Positions 15,079 to 24,069 of a stretch of DNA of 64,000 bases are shown in pieces. The position numbers were made by a program, and so were the translations under genes. The notes under the pieces were generated by a model, which saw only the letters and a list, made by a program, of their open reading frames with translations, ran no database searches and was not told the origin of the DNA. Source of the stretch: Streptomyces exfoliatus (GTDB lineage: Bacteria > Actinomycetota > Actinomycetes > Streptomycetales > Streptomycetaceae); the NCBI RefSeq assembly GCF_000725545.1, contig NZ_JNZP01000001.1:618484-682483 (forward strand), in the 5' to 3' direction. Within the stretch, counting starts at the first letter, position 1. Each line of letters opens with the position of its first letter.

Positions 15079-16137
15079 TCAGCCGCCGATCAACAGGGCC
15101 TGGTCGAGGGCCTGGAGGAAGCGGTTCGTCGTCGCCCGGTCCCGGACCGCGAGCCGCAGCCAGTTCCGGTCCAGCCCGGGAAACGTGTCGCCCCGCCGGG
15201 CCGCGAAGCCCAGCGACCGCAGCCGCTCCCGCACCGTGTCCGCCCCGTCGATCCACAGCAGCACGAAGGGGCCCTCCGCCCCCTCGATCGCCCGCACCTC
15301 GTCGAACTCGGCGAGCCCGGCCAGCAGATGGGCCCGCTCCACCCCGATCCGGTGCGCCGCGTGCTCGGCCTCCGCGAGCGCCGCCCGCGACATGCACGCC
15401 TCCGCCGCGACGAGCGCCGGCGTCGACACCGGCCACAGCGGCTGCGCCCGCTCCAGGGCCGCGATCGTCTCCGGCTCGGCGAGCACGTACCCGATCCGCA
15501 GCCCCGCGAGCCCCCACGTCTTGGTGAGGCTGCGCAGCACCACGAGCCCCGGCACGTCGGTGCGTCCGGCCAGCGACTCGCGCTCGCCCGGCACCGCGTC
15601 CATGAAGGCCTCGTCCACCACCAGGATCCGCCCCGGCCGGGCGAGCGCGGCGATCGACTCGGCGGGGTGCAGCACGGAGGTCGGGTTCGTGGGGTTCCCG
15701 ATCACCACCAGATCCGCGTCCTCCGGGACCGCCGCCGGATCCAGCCGGAAACCGTCCGCCTCGCGCAGCAGCACCCGGCCCACCTCGTGCCCGGCGTCCC
15801 GCAGCGCCGCCTCCGGCTCGGTGAACTGCGGATGTACCACCACCGGCCGCCGTACCGGCAGCGCCCGCGCGAGCAGCACGAAGGCCTCCGCCGCGCCGGC
15901 CGTGAGCAGCACCCGGTTCGAGGGCAGGTCGTGCCGCTCGGCGACGGCCGCCCGCGCGGCCCGGCCGTCGGGGTAGGCGGCGAGACCCGTCAGGGAGTCG
16001 GCGATGCGCTCCCGAAGCCAGTCCGGCGGGGTGTTCGTCCGGACGTTGACCGCCAGATCGATGAGTTTCTCGTCCCGTACCTCGGCGTCACCGTGGTGGC
16101 GCAGGTCGTGGGCGTCGGTATGCGTGTGCATGTCCAT
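15079..16137 (-). CDS. cobC: CobC-like PLP enzyme (threonine-phosphate decarboxylase family)
   Basis: A 352-residue fold-type I PLP enzyme of the Rv2231c/CobC group, proposed to make the aminopropanol arm of cobalamin. Visible are LIDLAVNVRTNTPPDWLRERI at the N terminus, the PLP-phosphate region LLTAGAAEAFVLLA, the NPTNPT motif in VVIGNPTNPTSVL, the aspartate of LVVDEAFMD, and the Schiff-base lysine in LRSLTKTWGLAGLRIGYVLAEP. The carboxylate-binding Arg is in WLRLAVRD. The ATG chosen precedes an HTHTDAHD segment. However, the frame stays open upstream into a CobE-like domain, so the true protein may be a longer fusion. The other cobalamin genes lie just to the right. Confidence 0.85.
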   Translation of the reverse strand: MDMHTHTDAHDLRHHGDAEVRDEKLIDLAVNVRTNTPPDWLRERIADSLTGLAAYPDGRAARAAVAERHDLPSNRVLLTAGAAEAFVLLARALPVRRPVVVHPQFTEPEAALRDAGHEVGRVLLREADGFRLDPAAVPEDADLVVIGNPTNPTSVLHPAESIAALARPGRILVVDEAFMDAVPGERESLAGRTDVPGLVVLRSLTKTWGLAGLRIGYVLAEPETIAALERAQPLWPVSTPALVAAEACMSRAALAEAEHAAHRIGVERAHLLAGLAEFDEVRAIEGAEGPFVLLWIDGADTVRERLRSLGFAARRGDTFPGLDRNWLRLAVRDRATTNRFLQALDQALLIGG

Positions 16138-16689
16138 GGCCGCCGTCGTGTGGGGGGTGGGGATGGTGGGGGGTGAGCCGGGCTCGCCAGCGATGTACCC
16201 GTGAGCCCGGTGCAACAACCGTACGTCTGTGGCGCCTTCGTTCGGACGTAACGGGACGTAAGCGGCGAGCGCACACGTTACGCGCGCGTTCTTCCGCTTC
16301 GGCACGAGCAGCATGACCCCTGCGACAGCCTCTACGACAGCCCCGGGAAGCAGTTCCTCCCACGCGTCCGACGCGGCCAGCAACGCCGCCGCCTCCGCCA
16401 CCGATCCCGTGCCGGTCGCCGTCAGCGGCAGCGCCGACGGATGCGGTACGGGCACGGCCGCGAGCTCCTCCGCCGTGAACCCCCGCACGGGCACGCCCAG
16501 TACCCCCGCCGCCCCCGTGAGGCCCGGCTCAGCTGCCCGCGCGTCGAGCGTGCCGAGGGACCGGACGTCCGCCCGCGCGAGCCCCGCCTCCCACAGCACC
16601 GCGTCGACCAGCGCGAGGACGTCCTCCACCGGAGTCCCGGGCCGGGCCCCGACGCCGAGGTGCGCGGACGCCCCCCGATCCGATACCAA
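16138..16689 (-). CDS. CobE/CbiG C-terminal-like domain, in frame with cobC
   Basis: Reading in the cobC frame, about 130 residues match the CobE/CbiG-C domain of cobalamin synthesis: HLGVGARPGTPVEDVLALVDAVLWEAG, SLGTLDARAAEPGL, VPVRGFTAEELAAV and a final VVEAVAGVMLLVPKRKNARVTCALA. No ATG or GTG fits its beginning; a TTG at 16687-16689 is the best start, 6 bases from the divergent ZIP start. After VTCALA there is no stop codon. The next roughly 50 codons to the cobC ATG have unusual codons (TTA, TGT, TTG TTG, ACA, GCT, TCA) and look like non-coding DNA. It may be a separate cobE whose stop is absent, or the N-terminal half of a CobE-CobC fusion. Confidence 0.55.
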
Positions 16690-16695
16690 AGCCCC

Positions 16696-17424
16696 ATGGC
16701 TGTGGTCGTCGCGCTCGGCGCGTTCCTCATGACGCTCTTCGGCGGTTGGGTCGCCGGGCGCGTCACCGACCGCCGCCACCTGGTCCTCGGGCTCGCCGGC
16801 GGTCTCATGCTCGGCGTCGTCGGACTCGACCTGCTGCCGGAGGCGCTGGAGGCCGCGGGCGCCGAGGTCTTCGGTGTTCCGGAGGCCCTGCTGCTCTTCG
16901 TCGGCGGCTTCCTCTTCGCCCACGTGGTGGAGCGGCTCCTCGCCGTCCGCCGTGCGGCACACGGGGTCGGAGCCGACGAGAGGGTCCCGCAGGTCGGCCT
17001 CACCGCGGCCGCCGCGATGGTCGGCCACAGCCTCATGGACGGCATCGCCCTCGGCGCCGCCTTCCAGGTCGGCGGCGGGATGGGCGCCACCGTCGCCCTC
17101 GCCGTCATCACCCATGACTTCGCCGACGGCTTCAACACGTACACGATCACGAGCCTCTACGGGAACGCCCGCCGCAGGGCCGTCGGGATGCTCGTCGCGG
17201 ACGCCCTCGCCCCGATCGTGGGCGCCGCCTCCACCCTGCTGTTCACCCTTCCGGAGGAACTGCTCGGCAGCTATCTCGGTTTCTTCGGGGGCGCCCTGCT
17301 CTACCTGGCCGCCGCCGAGATCCTGCCGGAGGCCCACCACGACCACCCCGCCCGCTCCACCGTGCTGTGCACGGTGGCGGGCGTGGCCTTCATCTGGCTC
17401 GTGGTGGGCGTCTCCGGCGGCTGA
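16696..17424 (+). CDS. ZIP-family metal transporter
   Basis: A 242-residue integral membrane protein with about seven to eight hydrophobic helices, typical of ZIP permeases that bring divalent cations into the cytoplasm. Metal-site helices carry VGHSLMDGIALGAAF and VITHDFADGFNTYTI, variants of the ZIP TM4/TM5 His/Asp/Glu motifs. A conserved ILPEAHHDHP stretch lies near the C terminus. Its position among cobalamin genes makes cobalt or zinc uptake plausible, but it is divergent from the Cob genes and has no visible riboswitch of its own. The ATG is chosen because the hydrophobic first helix starts there. Confidence 0.88.
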   Translation: MAVVVALGAFLMTLFGGWVAGRVTDRRHLVLGLAGGLMLGVVGLDLLPEALEAAGAEVFGVPEALLLFVGGFLFAHVVERLLAVRRAAHGVGADERVPQVGLTAAAAMVGHSLMDGIALGAAFQVGGGMGATVALAVITHDFADGFNTYTITSLYGNARRRAVGMLVADALAPIVGAASTLLFTLPEELLGSYLGFFGGALLYLAAAEILPEAHHDHPARSTVLCTVAGVAFIWLVVGVSGG

Positions 17425-17426
17425 CC

Positions 17427-18797
17427 TCACGCGACCGGACCGCCCGCGCACCGCTCGACGAACCGGGCGGCCACCTCGGGGGCACCCGCCCAGTGGGTGT
17501 GCACGTAACTGGCGTGCACACCGCCCTGTACGAAGCCCTCCAGACGCCGCTCGGGCTGCCGCAGCCCCCAGGCGGCCTCGGCCCCGGCACCCGGCTCGAT
17601 CACGGTGCGGTGGAACTCGTGCCCCCGCATCCGGGTCCCGGCGGGTGCGAGGACGCTGTCGCTGACGGCGACGGCGTCCCGGTACCCGAGCGTGAGCCGC
17701 TCCGACATCCGCGCGTCCGCGTCGAGCACCCCGCACATGGGCGTGCCGTCGAGCGACCGCGCCAGGTACAGCAGCCCGGCGCACTCGGCGGCGATCGGCG
17801 CTCCGGAGCGGGCGAGCTCGGCGACGGCCTTCCGCAGCGGCTCGTTGGCGGACAGCTCGGCCCCGTACATCTCGGGGAAGCCGCCGCCTATGACGAGCCC
17901 GGACGTCCCCTCGGGAAGCGCCTCGTCCCGCAGCGGATCGAAGGTGACGACCTCGGCCCCGGCGGCGGTGAGCAGTTCGGCGTGCTCGGCATAGGAGAAC
18001 GTGAAGGCGGCCCCACCGGCGACGGCGATCCTCGGCGTGGGCACACCGGGACCACCGGCGTGCAGCCGCTCCCCGACCTCAGGCACCCACGGCTCGGCGT
18101 GCAGTTCGGGAGCGCTGCGCGCGAGCGCCAGCAGCGCCTCCATGTCGCACCCGGCAAGAACCTGCTCCGCCTGCGCCGCGACAGCGGACACGGCAGCCGC
18201 CTGCCGCTCGGCGACCGGGACCAAGCCCAGGTGCCGCGACGGCGTGGCCACGGCCGGCGCCCGCCGCAGCACCCCGAGGACCGGCACACCCGACTCCCCG
18301 AGCGCCTCCCGCAGCAGATGCTCGTGCCGGTCGGTGGCGACCTTGTTGAGGATCACGCCCCCGATCCGCACCTCCGGGTCCCAGGACGCGAACCCGTGCA
18401 CGAGCGCCGCCACCGACCGCGACTGCGACGACGCGTCGACGACGAGCACCACCGGCGCCTTGAGGAGCTTCGACACCTGGGCGGTGGAGGCCAGTTCGCC
18501 CTGGTCGGCGGCCCCGTCGTACAGGCCCATCACGCCCTCGACCACGGCCAGGTCACAGCCGCGCGCCCCGTGCGCGAAGAGCGGCGCCACCAGCCCCGTG
18601 CCGCACATGTACGCGTCGAGGTTGCGGCCTGGCCTGCCGGTCGCCAGGGCGTGGTAGCCGGGGTCGATGTAGTCGGGGCCGACCTTGTGCGGGGAGACGG
18701 CCAGACCACGGCCGGCGAACGCGGCCATCAGGCCGGTCGCGACCGTGGTCTTGCCCGCGCCCGACGACGGCGCGGCGATGACGAGACGTGCTACCAC
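17427..18797 (-). CDS. cobB: Cobyrinate a,c-diamide synthase
   Basis: A 456-residue CobB/CbiA enzyme that amidates the a and c side chains of (hydrogeno)byrinate using ATP and glutamine. The N-terminal ATPase domain has the P-loop APSSGAGKTTVATGL and KVGPDYIDPGYHALATGRPGRNLD. The C-terminal class I-like glutaminase domain has the nucleophile Cys in IAAECAGLLYLARSL and the His of MRGHEFHRTVIEP. The GTG start overlaps the cobO stop by 7 bases. It is the last gene of the leftward cobalamin operon and ends 2 bases from the convergent ZIP gene. Confidence 0.95.
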   Translation of the reverse strand: MVARLVIAAPSSGAGKTTVATGLMAAFAGRGLAVSPHKVGPDYIDPGYHALATGRPGRNLDAYMCGTGLVAPLFAHGARGCDLAVVEGVMGLYDGAADQGELASTAQVSKLLKAPVVLVVDASSQSRSVAALVHGFASWDPEVRIGGVILNKVATDRHEHLLREALGESGVPVLGVLRRAPAVATPSRHLGLVPVAERQAAAVSAVAAQAEQVLAGCDMEALLALARSAPELHAEPWVPEVGERLHAGGPGVPTPRIAVAGGAAFTFSYAEHAELLTAAGAEVVTFDPLRDEALPEGTSGLVIGGGFPEMYGAELSANEPLRKAVAELARSGAPIAAECAGLLYLARSLDGTPMCGVLDADARMSERLTLGYRDAVAVSDSVLAPAGTRMRGHEFHRTVIEPGAGAEAAWGLRQPERRLEGFVQGGVHASYVHTHWAGAPEVAARFVERCAGGPVA

Positions 18798-19399
18798 TCG
18801 ATGCCCCGCTGGCCCTTCTGACCGGCGTCCATCGGGTGCTTGACCTTGGACATGTCGGTGACGAGGTCCGCGAAGTCGACCAGCTCCTGCGGCGCGTTGC
18901 GGCCGGTGATGACGACGTGCTGGTGCCCGGGACGGTCGCGCAGCACCTCCACGACCTCCTTGACGTCGATCCAGCCCCAGTGGAGGAGGTAGGCGAACTC
19001 GTCGAGGACGTAGAACTTGTACTTCTCCTCCGCGAGGTCCCGCTTGACCTGCTCCCAGCCCTCACGGGCCTTCTCCTCGTGCGACTGCTCGCCCTCGGCG
19101 ACCTCGCGCTGGATCCAGGACCAGCCCTCGCCCATCTTGTTCCAGGTGACCGTGCCGCCCTTGCCGGTCTCGCCGAGCGCCTTGAGGGCGTTCTCCTCGC
19201 CGACCTTCCACTTGGCGGACTTGACGAACTGGAACACCCCGATCGGCCAGCCCTGGTTCCAGGCGCGCAGCGCCATGCCGAACGCGGCGGTCGACTTCCC
19301 CTTGCCGACGCCCGTGTGCACCATCACCAGTGCGCGGTTGCGTCGCTGACGGGTGGTGAGACCGTCGTCGGGCACGACGGTCGGCTGTCCCTGCGGCAT
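18791..19399 (-). CDS. cobO: Corrinoid adenosyltransferase
   Basis: A 202-residue CobO/CobA-type ATP:cob(I)alamin (cob(I)yrinate diamide) adenosyltransferase. The modified P-loop is VHTGVGKGKSTAAFGMALRAWNQGW, and YKFYVLDEFAYLLHWGWIDVKEVVEVLRDRPGHQHVVITGRNAP is the characteristic second half. Length and motifs are typical. The ATG overlaps the TAA of the upstream chelatase gene by one base, and its own stop lies inside the cobB start, so the three genes are translationally coupled. Confidence 0.96.
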   Translation of the reverse strand: MPQGQPTVVPDDGLTTRQRRNRALVMVHTGVGKGKSTAAFGMALRAWNQGWPIGVFQFVKSAKWKVGEENALKALGETGKGGTVTWNKMGEGWSWIQREVAEGEQSHEEKAREGWEQVKRDLAEEKYKFYVLDEFAYLLHWGWIDVKEVVEVLRDRPGHQHVVITGRNAPQELVDFADLVTDMSKVKHPMDAGQKGQRGIEW

Positions 19400-21489
19400 T
19401 AAGCGGCCCTCCTGGCAGTGGTCCTGTGCGTTCCCTGAACATCTCTGACGAGGCCGGCGATCGAGTCGGCGCGCAGCTCGTCCAAACTGACGGCGGTGCC
19501 GCCGAGTTCGCGCGCCAGGCTCACGGCGAGTCCGAGCCGCACCGGCCCGGTCTCGCAGTCCACGACCACCGACGCCGTGCCGTCGGCGGCGTGCAGCCGC
19601 GCCGCGCGGGCGGCGAGCGCCACCGGGTCGGCGCCGCCTCCGGTCGCCCGCCCGTCGGTCACGACGACGAGCAGCGGACGGCGCGAGGGGTCCCGCAGCC
19701 GTTCGACCCGCAGCACGTCATGGGCCTTGAGGAGCCCTGCGGACAGCGGCGTACGGCCGCCGGTCGGCAGCTGTTCGAGCCGGGCGGCCGCGGCGTCCAC
19801 CGACGAGGTCGGCGGCAGGGCGACCTCGGCGTCCCGGCCCCGGAAGGTGACCAGACCGACCTTGTCGCGCCGCTGGTAGGCGTCGAGCAGCAGGGAGAGG
19901 ACGGCGCCCTTGACGGCGCTCATCCGCTGCCGGGCCGCCATCGAACCGGAGGCGTCCACGGCGAACAGCACCAGGTTCCCCTCGCGCCCCTCCCGGGTCG
20001 CCTGCCGCAGGTCGTCCCTGCGGACCACGAGTCCCCTGCCGGTCCGCCCGCGCGCCTTCTGGTGCGGGGCGGCGGCCCGCACGGTCGCGGCCAGGTGGAG
20101 CTTGGTCAGGGCGCCCCGGGGCCGGGTGGCTCCGGTGGTACGGCCGTGCTCGGTACGGGCCCGGGAGCGGCGCCCGGCCGCGCCCTCGCCGAGACCGGGC
20201 ACGCTCAGCATCTTCGTACGGAAGGGCTCGGCGGCCTTGACGGCGGCGCGCTCACCGGCGCGGGCACCCTGCGGGGCGGACGCGGGCTCGGGAGCCGGAA
20301 CCTCCTCCGGAGCCGGTACGTCGTCAGGAGCCGGTGCGTCGTCGGGCGCTACGTCGTCGGGCGCGTGGCCTTCCCCCTGCGGCGGAATGCCCCCGCCGGG
20401 ACCGCCACCGTCAGGGCCGCCGTCGCCGGGGCCGCCGTCGCCGGGGCCGTCGGGCTCCGGGTCCTCCTCCGGCTCGTCCCCCTTGAACTGCTCCAGGGTC
20501 TCGTCGAGCTTGTCCTCGTCGAGGCCGGGCGCGTCGAAGGGCGAACGCCGCCGCCGGTGCGGAAGGGCGAGCAGCGCGGCCTGCCGTACGTCCTCGGAGG
20601 TGACCTCGGTGCGCCCCGCCCACGCGGCGAGCGCGGTCGCGGTCCTGGCCATGACGATGTCGGCGCGCATGCCGTCCACCTCGAACGCGGCGCAGGTCGC
20701 GGCGATCTGGAGCAGGACGGCGTCGCCGAGGGTCACCTGCGGCAGCAGGGCGCGAGCCGCGACGATCCGGCCGCGCAGCGCGGTCTCCTCGCCCGTCCAC
20801 CGCGCGGCGAACGCGGCCGGGTCGTCCTCGAAGGCCAGCCTCCGCCGGACGACCTCGACCCGCTGCTCGGGCTCGCGCGACGCGGCGACCTCCACGGTGA
20901 GCCCGAACCGGTCGAGCAACTGCGGCCGCAGCTCGCCCTCTTCGGGGTTCATCGTGCCGACGAGCAGGAACCGTGCTGCGTGCCGCACGGAGACGCCTTC
21001 GCGCTCGACGTACGAGGAGCCCATGGCGGCGGCGTCGAGGAGGAGGTCGATGAGGTGGTCGTGGAGGAGATTGACCTCGTCGACGTACAGGATGCCGCGG
21101 TGCGCGTCGGCGAGGAGCCCGGGCTCGAAGGCCTTCACTCCGTCGGCGAGCGCCTTCTCGATGTCGAGGGCGCCGACGAGCCGGTCCTCGGAGGCGCCGA
21201 CGGGCAGCTCGACCATCCGCGCGGGCCGTTCGGCACCGGGCCCGGCCTCGTGCGGCCCGTCCGGGCAGCCGGGGTCGGGCGAGACCGGATCACAGCTGAA
21301 CCGGCAGCCGGCGACGACCGGCACGGCGGGGAGCAGCTCGGCGAGCGCCCGCACGGCCGTGGACTTGGCGGTCCCCTTCTCCCCCCGGACGAGCACACCG
21401 CCCACGGCCGGGCTGACGGCATTGAGCAGCAGCGCGAGCCGCAGGTCGTCCATACCGACGACGGCGGTGAACGGATACCGGGTGCTCAT
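19399..21489 (-). CDS. Fused ChlI/ChlD-type metal chelatase ATPase
   Basis: A 696-residue AAA+/VWA protein that probably powers cobalt insertion with a CobN-like subunit not present in the window. The AAA+ part has VRGEKGTAKSTAVRALAELLP (Walker A) and GILYVDEVNLLHDHLIDLLLDAAAMG (Walker B). An acidic Pro/Gly-rich hinge (about 330-420, GDGGPGDGGPDGGGPGGG) follows. The C-terminal von Willebrand A domain has the MIDAS motif FAVDASGSMAARQRMSAVKGAV. Four Cys-containing positions in a loop near residue 65 (CRFSCDP...CPDG) are typical of the actinobacterial form. It sits between cobQ and cobO. Confidence 0.92.
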   Translation of the reverse strand: MSTRYPFTAVVGMDDLRLALLLNAVSPAVGGVLVRGEKGTAKSTAVRALAELLPAVPVVAGCRFSCDPVSPDPGCPDGPHEAGPGAERPARMVELPVGASEDRLVGALDIEKALADGVKAFEPGLLADAHRGILYVDEVNLLHDHLIDLLLDAAAMGSSYVEREGVSVRHAARFLLVGTMNPEEGELRPQLLDRFGLTVEVAASREPEQRVEVVRRRLAFEDDPAAFAARWTGEETALRGRIVAARALLPQVTLGDAVLLQIAATCAAFEVDGMRADIVMARTATALAAWAGRTEVTSEDVRQAALLALPHRRRRSPFDAPGLDEDKLDETLEQFKGDEPEEDPEPDGPGDGGPGDGGPDGGGPGGGIPPQGEGHAPDDVAPDDAPAPDDVPAPEEVPAPEPASAPQGARAGERAAVKAAEPFRTKMLSVPGLGEGAAGRRSRARTEHGRTTGATRPRGALTKLHLAATVRAAAPHQKARGRTGRGLVVRRDDLRQATREGREGNLVLFAVDASGSMAARQRMSAVKGAVLSLLLDAYQRRDKVGLVTFRGRDAEVALPPTSSVDAAAARLEQLPTGGRTPLSAGLLKAHDVLRVERLRDPSRRPLLVVVTDGRATGGGADPVALAARAARLHAADGTASVVVDCETGPVRLGLAVSLARELGGTAVSLDELRADSIAGLVRDVQGTHRTTARRAA

Positions 21490-21535
21490 CGGTCGGTCAC
21501 TCCTTCAACTCGTTGATGTTCGGCGGTCGTCATGC

Positions 21536-23044
21536 TCACGGCGCGCCCGGCGGCACGAACGGCAGCCCCGCCGGGGCTCCCTCCTCGATCAGCCGCAGCA
21601 GCGCGTCCGTGTCCGCGTGCTCCTCGATCAGGTCGCCGAGCCGGTCCAGCTGCTCTTCCCGCAGCGTCCCGAACGACGTGTCGGGAGCCGGCACGAACCG
21701 CCGCCCGGCCGCCGCCGCGACCTCCCGCAGGAAGGCCCGCCGGAACCCGTCGCTCTCCAGGGAGCCGTGCCAGTGCGTGCCCCACACGGAGCCGACCCGG
21801 CACCCGTCCAAGAACGACTCCCCACCGGCCACCGACGCGACGCCGTGGTGGATCTCGTACCCCTCGACCCGCTCGCCGAGCGCCTCTCCGACCGGCCGGG
21901 CGAGGGTCTTCTCGCGCGCGAACCGGACGCGTACGGGCAGCAGCCCGAGCCCGTCGACGGCCCCCGCGCGGGACTCGACCTCGTCCTCGATGTGCTCGCC
22001 GAGCACCTGGAAGCCGCCGCAGATCCCGAGCACCGGCCGCCCCTCGGCGGCCCGCCGGGCCAACGCGTCCGCGAGGCCGCGCTCCCGCAGCCACGCCAGC
22101 GCCTTGACCGTCCCCCGGGTGCCCGGCACGACGACCAGGTCCGCGTCGACGAGTTCCTCGGCCCGGTCCACGAACCGGACGACGACGCCCGGCTCGGCGG
22201 CCAGCGCGTCCACGTCCGTGAAGTTCGACATCAGAGGTACGGCGCAGACCGCGACCCGCAGCACGTCCTCGCCGAACGGCGGCGCGACGACCGACTCGCG
22301 TACCGCGCCGCGCAGCGAGACCCGGAGCCCGTCCTCCTCGTCGATGCCGAGCCCGTGGGCGTACGGCAGGACGCCGAAGGTCCGCCGTCCGGTCAGCCCG
22401 TGGAGCATGTCGAGGCCGGGTTCGAGGAGGGTCACGTCACCCCGGAACTTGTTCACGAGGTAGCCGGCCACCAGCGACTGGTCCTCGGGGCTCAGCAGCG
22501 CCGTCGTCCCGAAGAACTGGGCGAAGACCCCGCCCCTGTCGATGTCGCCGACCACGACCACGGGCAGCCGCGCGGCCCGCGCGATGCCCATGTTCACGAT
22601 GTCCGTGCGCCGCAGGTTGATCTCGGCCGGACTGCCCGCCCCCTCGCAGATCACGGCGTCGTACATGCCCCGGAGTTCCTCCAGGCACGCCATCACCGGC
22701 TCGAAGAGTTCCTTCTGCCTGCCCCCGTGGTAGCCGCGGGCGGAGAGTTCACCCACCGGCTTGCCCATCAGGACGACCTGGCTGGAGCGGTCGCTGCCCG
22801 GCTTCAGCAGCACCGGGTTCATCAGCGCGGTCGGCTCCACCCGGGCGGCCTGCGCCTGCATGGCCTGGGCGCGGCCGATCTCGGCGCCCTCGCGGGTCAC
22901 GAAGGAGTTGAGGGACATGTTCTGTCCCTTGAACGGCGCCACCTTCAGGCCCTTGCGGACCAGCCAGCGGCAGATGCCGGCCGTCACGACGCTCTTGCCG
23001 GCGTCGGACGTGGTCCCGGCGACGAGCAGCCCCCCACCCCTCAT
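21536..23044 (-). CDS. cobQ: Cobyric acid synthase
   Basis: A 502-residue glutamine-dependent enzyme that amidates the remaining b, d, e and g carboxylates of adenosylcobyrinate diamide. The ATPase domain begins GGLLVAGTTSDAGKSVVTAGICRWL and continues PFKGQNMSLNSFVTREGAEIGRAQAMQAQAA, both near-invariant. The glutaminase domain shows the nucleophile Cys in PVLGICGGFQVLGEHIED and the catalytic His in VEGYEIHHG, with VWGTHWHGSLESDGFRRAFL near the C terminus. Its ATG overlaps the cbiB stop by 4 bases. Confidence 0.96.
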   Translation of the reverse strand: MRGGGLLVAGTTSDAGKSVVTAGICRWLVRKGLKVAPFKGQNMSLNSFVTREGAEIGRAQAMQAQAARVEPTALMNPVLLKPGSDRSSQVVLMGKPVGELSARGYHGGRQKELFEPVMACLEELRGMYDAVICEGAGSPAEINLRRTDIVNMGIARAARLPVVVVGDIDRGGVFAQFFGTTALLSPEDQSLVAGYLVNKFRGDVTLLEPGLDMLHGLTGRRTFGVLPYAHGLGIDEEDGLRVSLRGAVRESVVAPPFGEDVLRVAVCAVPLMSNFTDVDALAAEPGVVVRFVDRAEELVDADLVVVPGTRGTVKALAWLRERGLADALARRAAEGRPVLGICGGFQVLGEHIEDEVESRAGAVDGLGLLPVRVRFAREKTLARPVGEALGERVEGYEIHHGVASVAGGESFLDGCRVGSVWGTHWHGSLESDGFRRAFLREVAAAAGRRFVPAPDTSFGTLREEQLDRLGDLIEEHADTDALLRLIEEGAPAGLPFVPPGAP

Positions 23045-24027
23045 GCGTTCCTCCGCTTCAGCGCGTATCCGAGCAACCGGCCGCCCACACAGGCGGCCAG
23101 AGTGAGTCCGGTGACCCGGCGGGACAGGCGTACCGCCCGGTCGATGTCGGCGACCTCGACGGGCCGCCCCTCCCCGTTGAGCACCGGCCGGTGCTCGACG
23201 CGTCCGCCGTACGAGAGGGTCCCTCCGAGCCGTACGCCGAGCGCACCCGCGAAGGACGCCTCGACGGGGCCCGCGTTGGGGCTCGGGTGCTTCGCCGCGT
23301 CCGCCCGCCAGGCTCGTACGGCTCCGCGCGGGTTCCCGCCCGCGACGGTCGCGAGCACGGCCGTCAGCCGGGCGCCCGGCCAGCCGGCCACGTCGTCGAG
23401 CCGGGCGGAGGCCCAGCCGAAGCGCCGGTGGCGCGGCGATCTGTGGCCGACCATCGCGTCCAGGGTGTTGACGGCCCGGAAGCCGACCAGTCCCGGCACG
23501 CCCGCGACCGCGCCCCAGAAGAGGGCGCCGACCACGGCGTCGGAGGTGTTCTCGGCGACCGATTCGACGACCGCGCGGGCCATCGCCGGTCCGTCGAGGG
23601 ACTGCGGGTCGCGTCCGCACAGGTGCGGCAGCCGCTCGCGGGCCACCTCCAGGTCGCCCGCGGCGAGCGCCCCGCCGATCGCGCGGGCCTCCCGCCCCAG
23701 GGTCGTACCGCCGACGACGGCCCAGACGGAGGCGGCGGTGAGGGCGACGGCGGCGGCCGGCCTGTTCCGTACGGCCCGTGCGGCGAGCGCGCCCAGGGCG
23801 ACGGTGGAGCCGGCGCAGACGGCGGTGTGCAGGGCGCCCCAGCCGCGGTGGTCGTGGTGGAGGCGCCGCTCGACCGCGGCGGCCGCCCGGCCGAACACGG
23901 CGACGGGGTGTCCGCGGCGGGGGTCCCCGACGAGCAGGTCGACGGCGAGACCGGCGGCCGCTCCGTACGCGAATCCGTCCGGGAAGGGGCGACTGGCTCT
24001 GGAAAGGCTGCGGCTGCGGCCGGGCAT
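23041..24027 (-). CDS. cbiB: Adenosylcobinamide-phosphate synthase
   Basis: A 328-residue membrane protein (CbiB; called CobD in aerobic nomenclature) that attaches aminopropanol or its phosphate to adenosylcobyric acid. The family opening DLLVGDPRRGHPVAVFGRAAAAVE is followed by hydrophobic helices, VAENTSDAVVGALFWGAVAGVPGLVGFRAVNTLDAMVGHRSPRHRRFGWASARLDDV and KHPSPNAGPVEASFAGALGVRLGG. The ATG at 24027 has AGGA 8 bases upstream. A GTG 15 bases further out overlaps that ribosome site and is less likely. It is the first gene behind the B12 riboswitch, whose fold probably controls this ribosome site. Confidence 0.93.
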   Translation of the reverse strand: MPGRSRSLSRASRPFPDGFAYGAAAGLAVDLLVGDPRRGHPVAVFGRAAAAVERRLHHDHRGWGALHTAVCAGSTVALGALAARAVRNRPAAAVALTAASVWAVVGGTTLGREARAIGGALAAGDLEVARERLPHLCGRDPQSLDGPAMARAVVESVAENTSDAVVGALFWGAVAGVPGLVGFRAVNTLDAMVGHRSPRHRRFGWASARLDDVAGWPGARLTAVLATVAGGNPRGAVRAWRADAAKHPSPNAGPVEASFAGALGVRLGGTLSYGGRVEHRPVLNGEGRPVEVADIDRAVRLSRRVTGLTLAACVGGRLLGYALKRRNA

Positions 24028-24069
24028 GGCGCATGTCCTCACTCAGGGTCCGCGCCCTGGATCGACGTG

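Noticed and set aside
16690..17784. Further extension of the CobE/CobC frame to 901 residues
   Set aside because: That part lies opposite the ZIP transporter gene and reads as low-complexity mirror sequence; no domain is recognisable beyond the CobE-like region.
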